A DNA stretch of 16,608 nt from JAVEVF01 sp034005175 (GTDB taxonomy: Bacteria; Actinomycetota; Coriobacteriia; Anaerosomatales; SLCP01). Within the stretch, counting starts at the first letter, position 1. The number at the start of each line of letters is the position of its first letter. Under the pieces are notes generated by a model. It made no database searches and was not told the DNA's origin. It saw nothing but the letters and a program-made list of their open reading frames with translations. The position numbers and the translations under genes were made by a program. This document shows, piece after piece, positions 7,128 to 13,520 of this stretch. The stretch covers positions 1 through 16,608 of the forward strand of contig JAVEVF010000037.1 of the NCBI GenBank assembly GCA_034005175.1, in the 5' to 3' direction.

Positions 7128-8258
7128 TCACGTAATCTGGCGGAGAGTCCTTTCGAAGAGTGCGGCAACACGTACGATGTCATGGTGTTCTCTAGCATAC
7201 TCGAAGGCGCGCCGTCCCATTTCGCTCCTTCGTTCAGGGTCTGCGAGCAGCGCCTCAAGGTTCTCTGCAAGGACGCCGGTGTCGCCACAAGCACACAAGC
7301 CCAAACCACGCTCCGAGAGAATCGCACTTGGGTCGACATTGAGAGAGAGAATCGGTGTTGCGCCCATCATCGATTGGACAAAGGTGTTTGGATAGCCCTC
7401 TACGGTAGAGGTATTCACGAATACCTTCGCGCAGTCGAAATACGGCTGTATGTCTCGATAATGCACGCCGTTGATGAACTCTACGTTCGGTAGCTCTCCG
7501 GCCCGCGCTTCTACCTCGGCGAAGAGTCCCTTGTCCTTCCGAGGTGGCATGATCATCACAAACCGCTCATCGGCCATCTGCTGCGCCAGGTCCAGATACG
7601 CATGTGGCTGCTTCAGCTCCTGGCAGCTGGAAACCCACAGTACATAGTCCTTCTCGGCCTCGGGTGGCGCCGGTGGTATTGGCAGCCCATTGGGTAGGAT
7701 CTCTGCCCTTCTGCCGAAGCGCTCCCGCACCTGCTGCTGCTGATACTGATTCTGACACCAAACCACATCCGCGAGACGCATGCCCAGTTGGAACATCGCC
7801 CGCTCATAACCCCCCCCCTGGAGCAGACCACCCTCCGCATCAGCATCGCTCGCCAAGATGAACAACACTCGTTTACGTCGCAAGACCTGCCTCAGAAGCG
7901 TCACGTAGCCGAGTGTGACGGACGCCCCGCACAACACGTAGTCGCGCGACCTCGTTCTTACAAACGAGCGCATGGCTCGCACCGCATTGGTGAGCACGAA
8001 TAGCACCCGAGGCCCTTCACTCCTCGCTACCGCGGCCTCGATGGGATGAAGCGAGATCTGGCAGTCGTCTGCACGCTTGGCAGGGATTTCGTCCAGAAGG
8101 AAATGTACGTCGAAGTCGGACCGCTTCGAGAGTTCGCAGGCGAGATGATACATCACCAGTTCAGCACCACCATGGCCGCCGGGAGATCCCTCATCGAAGA
8201 GAGAGGTTGCGCGCGGTGAGTGGAAGCAGATGCTTCTCGTGTCGTCGACCTCACGCAC
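7128..8258 (-). CDS. Glycosyltransferase (GT4-like) with a nine-G tract
   Basis: A 376-residue paralogue of the following gene (5884-7023). GGHGGAELVMYHLA (about 28-40) forms the N-terminal glycine loop and helix. ILPNGLPIP (187-195) and YVLWVSSCQELKQP (205-218) open the donor domain. The EX7Q motif is at Glu287-Gln295. The start is GTG at 8258, inside the end of gene A (8-base overlap), with only a weak ribosome site, so it may depend on coupled translation. Residues 148-150 (GGG) are encoded by a run of nine G on the coding strand (C at 7810-7818). The frame is intact in this sequence, but gain or loss of one G would truncate the protein before the donor domain. The paralogue has no such tract. 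Confidence 0.88.
   Translation of the reverse strand: MREVDDTRSICFHSPRATSLFDEGSPGGHGGAELVMYHLACELSKRSDFDVHFLLDEIPAKRADDCQISLHPIEAAVARSEGPRVLFVLTNAVRAMRSFVRTRSRDYVLCGASVTLGYVTLLRQVLRRKRVLFILASDADAEGGLLQGGGYERAMFQLGMRLADVVWCQNQYQQQQVRERFGRRAEILPNGLPIPPAPPEAEKDYVLWVSSCQELKQPHAYLDLAQQMADERFVMIMPPRKDKGLFAEVEARAGELPNVEFINGVHYRDIQPYFDCAKVFVNTSTVEGYPNTFVQSMMGATPILSLNVDPSAILSERGLGLCACGDTGVLAENLEALLADPERRSEMGRRAFEYAREHHDIVRVAALFERTLRQIT
7810..7818. repeat. Homopolymer of nine C (nine G on the coding strand) inside a glycosyltransferase gene
   Basis: It encodes three glycines about 40 percent of the way into the gene at 7128-8258. It is the longest mononucleotide run I noticed in the window. Such tracts in surface-glycan genes of some bacteria (for example Campylobacter) switch genes on and off by slippage; whether that happens here is unknown. 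Confidence 0.8.
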
Positions 8259-9471
8259 CGTCGAGCACCGACTGGTACACCTCGATGAGCCTCTTCGCCT
8301 GCACCGGCCATGCGTACCGCTCAGCGGTCTCTAGCGCAGCGCGCTTCATCTGTGCGATGCGGGCGGGGTCGGCCACCAGCTGGCTCAAGCCTTCTGCGAT
8401 GGTCTCAGAAGAGCTCGGGTCGATGAACACCGCGGCACCCGTTCCTTCGAGAACGCTGCGGTGCCCAGGCAGGTCGCTTGCGGCAAGCGCCAGGCCGGCG
8501 CCGAGGTAGTCCATGAGCTTGTTGGGGACCGCGTTTTGAAGATTCAGCGAGTCTGCCTTGTAGGTGATGACGCCCACATCATGCTCCCAGGCGCTCTCGA
8601 CAAGACAAAGAGGCGGCGCGGGGGGAAGGAATGTGACGACATCTCCCAGTCGAAGCGCAGATACGAGGGCGTTCAGCTCGCGCTCTACGCCGCCGAACCC
8701 CTGCAAGGCGAGCGTGGCTCGGCCGCGCAGGGTACCCATTGCTTGGATGAGAGCCTCAAGGTTGCGGTTGAACCAGAACCCTCCTTGAAACAAGAGACGG
8801 ACAGGTGAGTGCACGTACCCCGTCGAGGGCATGATCCGGGCCGGCGCGTTGTAGACGACCGTCGGCCGGCAGATGCCGTGCCGTGCGTGGAGGATGTCAG
8901 CCAGCGGTTCACACACAGTGATGACTGCATCGGCCTCCCCGATTGACTCCGCTTGTGCGACTCTGTGTGCCCGTCTCGTGCGCTCGTCAAGATAGTCGAC
9001 ATCCGTGGACAGGTCTAGAAGATCGTAGACGACACGGGCTCCCGTCTCACGCTTCACGCGGATTGCGACCGGGAGTGTGTAGCTGTCGTACGCATGAATG
9101 ACATCCGGCTGCGCGGCCATGATCGCGTCGTACAGCTCGGGTTCGTACGGATGCACGAACGATGATCGTCTCGCCAAGAATCGTCTCTCACGTATCCTCG
9201 TATATGTGAGGTTCACCACTACTCGCAGCGGCCACCAGATGTCTTCCTGGCCAAGGCGAGGCGCACTGGAGGGAGAGGGGTCAACGAGCCTCACATCGTA
9301 TCCGGAGTCAATCAGGTCCGGTGGTGGCTCGATATCGATACTCACCATCGTCACATGGGCGCCGGCATCTGTGAGCGCGGCGGCCTGCTTGCGGACGCGC
9401 GCATCGATCCGATAATCCGCCGCCCGGACCATGCAGACTCTCGCGCCCTGAAGGCCCGATGCACGAGTCAC
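8251..9471 (-). CDS. Glycosyltransferase, tandem paralogue A
   Basis: A 406-residue GT-B-type enzyme of the GT4 kind. The N-terminus VCMVRAADYRIDARVRKQA (12-30) fits the usual R..D.RV..EA acceptor-domain helix. HAYDS (127-131) and ITVCEPLADIL (184-194) follow in the first domain, and VVYNAP (205-210) leads into the donor domain. PNKLMDYLGAGL (316-327) corresponds to the donor-binding PNK..E.. segment, with Asp where Glu is usual. The start is GTG 9471 in a GTGA overlap with gene B, preceded by GGAGAGG at 7 bases. Residues 152-178 and 211-245 differ clearly from B and C, whereas residues 291-399 are identical to C even at DNA level. This is the downstream member of the three-copy array. Confidence 0.9.
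   Translation of the reverse strand: MTRASGLQGARVCMVRAADYRIDARVRKQAAALTDAGAHVTMVSIDIEPPPDLIDSGYDVRLVDPSPSSAPRLGQEDIWWPLRVVVNLTYTRIRERRFLARRSSFVHPYEPELYDAIMAAQPDVIHAYDSYTLPVAIRVKRETGARVVYDLLDLSTDVDYLDERTRRAHRVAQAESIGEADAVITVCEPLADILHARHGICRPTVVYNAPARIMPSTGYVHSPVRLLFQGGFWFNRNLEALIQAMGTLRGRATLALQGFGGVERELNALVSALRLGDVVTFLPPAPPLCLVESAWEHDVGVITYKADSLNLQNAVPNKLMDYLGAGLALAASDLPGHRSVLEGTGAAVFIDPSSSETIAEGLSQLVADPARIAQMKRAALETAERYAWPVQAKRLIEVYQSVLDGA
8276..8601. repeat. 326-bp tract identical to 10734-11059 (paralogues A and C)
   Basis: Compared base by base at an offset of 2458, the two stretches show no difference. They cover codons for most of the donor-binding domain. Paralogue B, which lies between them, differs in this stretch at several positions, most strongly around 9760-9827. 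Confidence 0.93.
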
Positions 9472-9520
9472 AAGCGCACCTCTCCTGTGGCGATGACAGA
9501 TTCATACACCTCGATGAGCC
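9413..9520. repeat. 108-bp identical junction repeat (also 10642-10749)
   Basis: The end of one paralogue, its GTGA overlap and the start of the next are the same at the A/B and B/C borders (offset 1229), the footprint expected of a tandem duplication with a unit of about 1229 bp. Confidence 0.92.
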
Positions 9521-10700
9521 GCTCGGCCTGCACCGGCCATGCGTACCGCTCAGCGGTCTCTAGCGCAGCGCGCTTCATCTGTGCGATGCGGACGGGGTCG
9601 GCCACCAGCTGGCTCAAGCCTTCTGCGATGGTCTCAGAAGAGCTCGGGTCGATGAACACCGCGGCACCCGTTCCTTCGAGAACGCTGCGGTGCCCAGGCA
9701 GATCGCTTGCGGCAAGCGCCAGGCCAGCGCCGAGGTAGTCCATGAGCTTGTTGGGGACTGTGCTTCTGTGGTTCAGCGAGTCTGCCTTGTGGCATATCAC
9801 ACCGACGTCATGCTCCCAGGCGCTCTTGACGATTTGGAGCGGAGATGCCGGGGGGACGAAGGTGACGACATCGTCCAACCCAAGCTCGGCAACCCTTGTG
9901 CGCAGCTCGTTTCCCACACCGCCAAACCCCTGCATCGTGAGTGTCACCCGCCCGCGCAGGAAGCCCGCGGCCTCAGCAAGCGCTGCAAGATTGCGGTCTT
10001 GTTGAAGAGCCCCTTGGAAGAGCAGGCGGACCGGCTCATGGATGGGGCTCGGCGATGTCATCACCTCTGCCGGGCCGTTGTAGACAACGATAGGTCTGGG
10101 GATCGCATAACGAGATTCCAGAATGTCAGCTCGAGGTTCGCACACAGTGATGACCGCATCGGCCTCGCAGATCAGCTCCTCCTCGACGTTCCTGTGTTCT
10201 TGCCTTGCCGCCTCATCAAGATATTCCACGTCCGTGAAGAGATCTCGACTGTCGTACACGACACGGGCTCCCGTCTTACGCTTCACGCGGATTGCGGCCG
10301 AGAGTGTGTGACTGTTGTAGGCATGGATGATGTCAGGACGTGTCGCGATTGCTGCCTCATACAGCTCGGGTTCGTACGGATGCACGAACGATGATTGTCT
10401 CGCCAAGAATCGTCTCTCACGTATCCTCGTATATGTGAGGTTCACTGCTACCCGCAGCGGCCACCAGATGTCCTCGTGGCCGAGCCGCGGCAGCTTGGGT
10501 ACAGGCGGGTCGATGAGTCGTACATCATACCCCGACTCGATCAGATCGGGTGAGACGGTCGTACCTATCCCCACCATCGTCACATGGGCGCCGGCATCCG
10601 TGAGCGCGGCGGCCTGCTTGCGGGCGCGAGCGTCCATCGAGTAATCCGCCGCCCGGACCATGCAGACTCTCGCGCCCTGAAGGCCCGATGCACGAGTCAC
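9468..10700 (-). CDS. Glycosyltransferase, tandem paralogue B (mosaic of A and C)
   Basis: A 410-residue GT4-type enzyme with the same domain order as A. The first 20 residues, including MTRASGLQGA, and residues 86-105 (TYTRIRERRFLAR, SSFVHPYEPEL) match A. Most of the remaining first domain and residues 205-289 match C. The last 11 residues (SVIATGEVRL end) match C, not A. Residues 300-315 (GVICHKADSLNHRST) are its own. The start is GTG 10700, overlapping the stop of C as GTGA, with GGAGAGG at 7 bases. It looks like a recombination product between its two neighbours. All key donor-domain segments are intact, so I see no sign of inactivation. Specificity is unknown; changes near residues 86-110 and 190-210 would be the places to look for altered acceptor use. 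Confidence 0.9.
   Translation of the reverse strand: MTRASGLQGARVCMVRAADYSMDARARKQAAALTDAGAHVTMVGIGTTVSPDLIESGYDVRLIDPPVPKLPRLGHEDIWWPLRVAVNLTYTRIRERRFLARQSSFVHPYEPELYEAAIATRPDIIHAYNSHTLSAAIRVKRKTGARVVYDSRDLFTDVEYLDEAARQEHRNVEEELICEADAVITVCEPRADILESRYAIPRPIVVYNGPAEVMTSPSPIHEPVRLLFQGALQQDRNLAALAEAAGFLRGRVTLTMQGFGGVGNELRTRVAELGLDDVVTFVPPASPLQIVKSAWEHDVGVICHKADSLNHRSTVPNKLMDYLGAGLALAASDLPGHRSVLEGTGAAVFIDPSSSETIAEGLSQLVADPVRIAQMKRAALETAERYAWPVQAERLIEVYESVIATGEVRL
9828..10084. repeat. 257-bp tract shared by paralogues B and C, one mismatch
   Basis: It matches 11057-11313 at an offset of 1229. The only difference is G at 9943 against A at 11172, which changes Thr to Ile. Confidence 0.92.
10141..10376. 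repeat. 236-bp tract shared by B and C (11370-11605), three mismatches
   Basis: At offset 1229 the mismatches are at 10225, 10277 and 10360 by my count. The similarity to C ends abruptly at 10376, after which B resembles A. Confidence 0.88.
10360..10445. repeat. 86-bp patch shared by B and A (9131-9216), one mismatch
   Basis: It matches A at offset 1229, differing at 10396 only. C is clearly different here from 11606 on. The patch encodes the FLAR.SSFVHPYEPEL segment of the acceptor domain. Confidence 0.88.
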
Positions 10701-10749
10701 AAGCGCACCTCTCCTGTGGCGATGACAGATTCATACACCTCGATGAGCC
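10642..10749. repeat. Second copy of the 108-bp junction repeat
   Basis: Identical to 9413-9520; it contains the start of B and the last codons of C. Confidence 0.92.
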
Positions 10750-11926
10750 TCTTCGCCTGCACCGGCCATGCGTACCGCTCAGCGGTCTCTAGCGCAGCGC
10801 GCTTCATCTGTGCGATGCGGGCGGGGTCGGCCACCAGCTGGCTCAAGCCTTCTGCGATGGTCTCAGAAGAGCTCGGGTCGATGAACACCGCGGCACCCGT
10901 TCCTTCGAGAACGCTGCGGTGCCCAGGCAGGTCGCTTGCGGCAAGCGCCAGGCCGGCGCCGAGGTAGTCCATGAGCTTGTTGGGGACCGCGTTTTGAAGA
11001 TTCAGCGAGTCTGCCTTGTAGGTGATGACGCCCACATCATGCTCCCAGGCGCTCTCGACGATTTGGAGCGGAGATGCCGGGGGGACGAAGGTGACGACAT
11101 CGTCCAACCCAAGCTCGGCAACCCTTGTGCGCAGCTCGTTTCCCACACCGCCAAACCCCTGCATCGTGAGTATCACCCGCCCGCGCAGGAAGCCCGCGGC
11201 CTCAGCAAGCGCTGCAAGATTGCGGTCTTGTTGAAGAGCCCCTTGGAAGAGCAGGCGGACCGGCTCATGGATGGGGCTCGGCGATGTCATCACCTCTGCC
11301 GGGCCGTTGTAGATGGTCACGGGGCGGCAGGTGCCATACCGTGTCTGGAGGATGTCGGCCAGTGGTTCACACACAGTGATGACCGCATCGGCCTCGCAGA
11401 TCAGCTCCTCCTCGACGTTCCTGTGTTCTTGCCTTGCCGCCTCATCAAGATACTCCACGTCCGTGAAGAGATCTCGACTGTCGTACACGACACGGGCTCC
11501 CGTCTCACGCTTCACGCGGATTGCGGCCGAGAGTGTGTGACTGTTGTAGGCATGGATGATGTCAGGACGTGTCGCGATTGCTGCCTCGTACAGCTCGGGT
11601 TCGTAGACGTAGGCATAGGGCCGGCTTGACCTGAACCGCCGCTCGCGTGCTCTTGTGCACGTGAGGTTCACCGCTACTCGCAGCGGCCACCAGATGTCCT
11701 CGTGGCCGAGCCGCGGCAGCTTGGGCACAGGCGGGTCGATGAGGTGTACATCATACCCCGACTCGATCAGATCGGGTGAGACGGTCGTACCCATCCCCAC
11801 CATCGTCACATGGGCGCCGGCATCCGTGAGCGCGGCGGCCTGCTTGCGGGCGCGAGCGTCCATCGAGTAATCCGCCTCGCGAAGCATGCAGACCCTCATG
11901 TGCTCAAGCGGACGCTCGGCAGTCAC
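10697..11926 (-). CDS. Glycosyltransferase, tandem paralogue C
   Basis: A 409-residue GT4-type enzyme. I place the start at GTG 11926, which aligns with the GTG starts of A and B (GTGACT in each), gives the same length as they have, and follows AGGTGGGG at 8 bases. The frame is open further up to 12094, but that extension overlaps the VOC gene and has no similarity to A or B. The N-terminus (VTAERPLEHMRVCMLREADYS) and residues 89-106 (TCTRARERRF, SSRPYAYVYEPEL) are unique in the array. Residues 205-290 are shared with B and 290-398 with A. It is the first of the array in transcription order and has a 16-base gap after the VOC gene. Confidence 0.9.
   Translation of the reverse strand: MTAERPLEHMRVCMLREADYSMDARARKQAAALTDAGAHVTMVGMGTTVSPDLIESGYDVHLIDPPVPKLPRLGHEDIWWPLRVAVNLTCTRARERRFRSSRPYAYVYEPELYEAAIATRPDIIHAYNSHTLSAAIRVKRETGARVVYDSRDLFTDVEYLDEAARQEHRNVEEELICEADAVITVCEPLADILQTRYGTCRPVTIYNGPAEVMTSPSPIHEPVRLLFQGALQQDRNLAALAEAAGFLRGRVILTMQGFGGVGNELRTRVAELGLDDVVTFVPPASPLQIVESAWEHDVGVITYKADSLNLQNAVPNKLMDYLGAGLALAASDLPGHRSVLEGTGAAVFIDPSSSETIAEGLSQLVADPARIAQMKRAALETAERYAWPVQAKRLIEVYESVIATGEVRL
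10734..11059. repeat. Second copy of the 326-bp A/C tract
   Basis: Identical to 8276-8601. To the left (10697-10733) the sequence matches B, and from 11057 on it again matches B, so this is an A-type insert in an otherwise B/C-type gene. Confidence 0.93.
11057..11313. repeat. Second copy of the 257-bp B/C tract
   Basis: It adjoins the A-identical tract at 11059 with a three-base overlap, marking a sharp switch of ancestry within the gene. Beyond 11313 B and C diverge again for about 55 bases. Confidence 0.92.
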
Positions 11927-11942
11927 CCAGAAGACCCCACCT

Positions 11943-12329
11943 TCACGACTTCCATTCTCGGAGTTCGATGCTGAACCCATTGGGATCGAGAATCTCGGCC
12001 CGCCACGAATCACCGAGGTCCACCGGCGGGCGGGAGACCGTGACACCCTTGCTCGCGAGATACTCCACCGCTGCTTGCATGTCCTCGACCTCAAGCGCGA
12101 TCAGACGGCAACCAGCCTGCCATGGACTCTCCGCGAGCTCACTCGGCCCGTCCACGATCACTAGTTCGATCATCGTGTCCGCGAGCGTAAGATAGATGAC
12201 CTCCCTCATAGGAGGAGCGGGGACCGGTGTGCGCTCTTTGATCTCAAAGCCCAAGACATCCGTGTAAAACGCCAGTGTGGCATTGGTGTCGAGCGGGATG
12301 ATCTCCACATGGTCGATCCTCTTGAACAC
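11943..12329 (-). CDS. VOC-superfamily (glyoxalase/bleomycin-resistance fold) protein
   Basis: A 128-residue protein with two beta-alpha-beta-beta-beta modules. It starts with the IDHVEI strand (His7) and has FYTDVLGFEI (21-30), IELVIV (54-59, Glu55), a second module opening RLIALEV (75-81), and DPNGFSIEL (115-123, Glu122), all classic for the VOC fold. In metal-dependent members the ligands are His, Glu, His, Glu; here the second His position holds Leu76, so the usual site is incomplete. The start is GTG 12329 with AGAGGA about 7 bases upstream; an ATG is absent near the N-terminus. It lies between wecB (66-base gap) and glycosyltransferase C (16-base gap), apparently in the same transcript. 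The reaction is unknown: epimerase, lyase or a binding role are all possible. Confidence 0.87.
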   Translation of the reverse strand: MFKRIDHVEIIPLDTNATLAFYTDVLGFEIKERTPVPAPPMREVIYLTLADTMIELVIVDGPSELAESPWQAGCRLIALEVEDMQAAVEYLASKGVTVSRPPVDLGDSWRAEILDPNGFSIELREWKS

Positions 12330-12395
12330 TCGCGCGTCCTCTCGTCTTGATGGGTGTCGGCGACGCGTGAAGCCGAGGAGCTGAGGACCCGGTTC

Positions 12396-13490
12396 CTAGC
12401 TCTCACACCCGTTAGGAGCGATGATACCGCCGGAGAGCGCCTCGACCACTCGTGCCGCAACCTCGGTGTCCCAGCGCTCGGGGTGCACCCACTCTCCCGA
12501 CGACTCCAGTGCATCGGCAAGTCCCGCGCCAATCGTTTCACGCGAGGCCTGTACGAGACGATTCGCGCCCACCGCCACGGTCACGCCGCGCTCGGTGTTG
12601 CGCCGCACCGTCACGCAGGGCGTGCCGAGCATGCACGCTTCCTCCTGTATGCCCCCTGAATCCGTCACGATGGCAGCAGCGTCCATCTGAAGCGAGAGCA
12701 TGTCGAGATAGCCCACCGGATCACCAAGGAGGATGTTGGGCGTGCGTGGCCCGACTCCGTGCTCGGCAAGCAGTGGACGCGTACGTGGGTGTACGGGAAA
12801 GAGCACCGGTAGCGGGGCCTCGGCGAAGGCAGCCACTAGCGCAGCCAACCGCTCGGGGTGATCGGTGTTCTCGGGCCGGTGCACCGTGGCAAGCACATAG
12901 CGCCCCGCCTCGACTTCATGCCGCTGGCAAGCTACGCGCGCACGTGCAGTCTCGGCATGGCGCAACACCGACTCGGCCATGATGTTGCCCACGAAGTGAA
13001 TGCGGTGTCCTCCCACATTCTCGCGCAGCAGGTTCTCCCCCGCCTCGATGGTAGGAGTGAGGTGCATCGCCGAGAGCTGGTCGGCCACAAGACGGTTCAC
13101 CTCTTCTGGCATCGACATGTCCCACGAGCGCAACCCCGCCTCCAGGTGCACGACAGGGATGTGCAGCTTGGCGGCGGCAAGAGCGCCCGCAAGCGTTGAG
13201 TTCACGTCGCCCACGACTATGAGCGCGTCAGGCCTCTCGGCGACAAGCAGCTCTTCGAGGCGCATCATCGCAAGGCCTGTCTGCACCGCGTGCGTGCCCG
13301 AGCCCACATCGAGGAACCAGCGCGGCTCGGGGATGGACAGGTCGCGGAAGAACACATCGGACATGATGGCGTCGTAGTGCTGTCCCGTGTGCACGAGCTC
13401 GGCTTCGTGCCCGGCGTCTCGCAGTGCGGGAATGAGCGGGCCGACCTTGATGAAGTTCGGCCGGGCTCCGACGACGGCTATCAGACGCAT
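12396..13490 (-). CDS. wecB: UDP-N-acetylglucosamine 2-epimerase (non-hydrolysing)
   Basis: A 364-residue protein that interconverts UDP-GlcNAc and UDP-ManNAc in the cytoplasm, supplying ManNAc for surface glycans. Family landmarks are present: GARPNFIK (8-15, Arg10), GDVNST (94-99, Asp95), HLEAGLRS (115-122, Glu117), MPEEVNR (127-133), the VHRPEN segment with His204, and DSGGIQEEA (277-285) for UDP binding. Length is normal. GGAGGAG lies 5 bases before the ATG, the strongest ribosome site in the window. Thirty bases separate it from galU upstream. Some actinobacteria and firmicutes call this gene mnaA. The Gfo/Idh enzyme at the left end could act on a related UDP-sugar. Confidence 0.95.
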   Translation of the reverse strand: MRLIAVVGARPNFIKVGPLIPALRDAGHEAELVHTGQHYDAIMSDVFFRDLSIPEPRWFLDVGSGTHAVQTGLAMMRLEELLVAERPDALIVVGDVNSTLAGALAAAKLHIPVVHLEAGLRSWDMSMPEEVNRLVADQLSAMHLTPTIEAGENLLRENVGGHRIHFVGNIMAESVLRHAETARARVACQRHEVEAGRYVLATVHRPENTDHPERLAALVAAFAEAPLPVLFPVHPRTRPLLAEHGVGPRTPNILLGDPVGYLDMLSLQMDAAAIVTDSGGIQEEACMLGTPCVTVRRNTERGVTVAVGANRLVQASRETIGAGLADALESSGEWVHPERWDTEVAARVVEALSGGIIAPNGCES

Positions 13491-13520
13491 GCAGGCTCCT
13501 CCGAGTACGGTTCGGTCCGC

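Noticed and set aside
9690..10394. Long plus-strand open frame (234 codons), with a near-copy at 10919-11629
   Set aside because: It is antisense to paralogues B and C and is conserved only because the genes themselves are duplicated. It has no ribosome site or recognisable domain, and its composition (many His, Arg and Cys) is typical of a shadow frame.
11927..12094. Upstream extension of paralogue C by 56 codons
   Set aside because: It overlaps the VOC gene in another frame, has no similarity to A or B, and the GTG at 11926 aligns with the starts of both paralogues and has a ribosome site.
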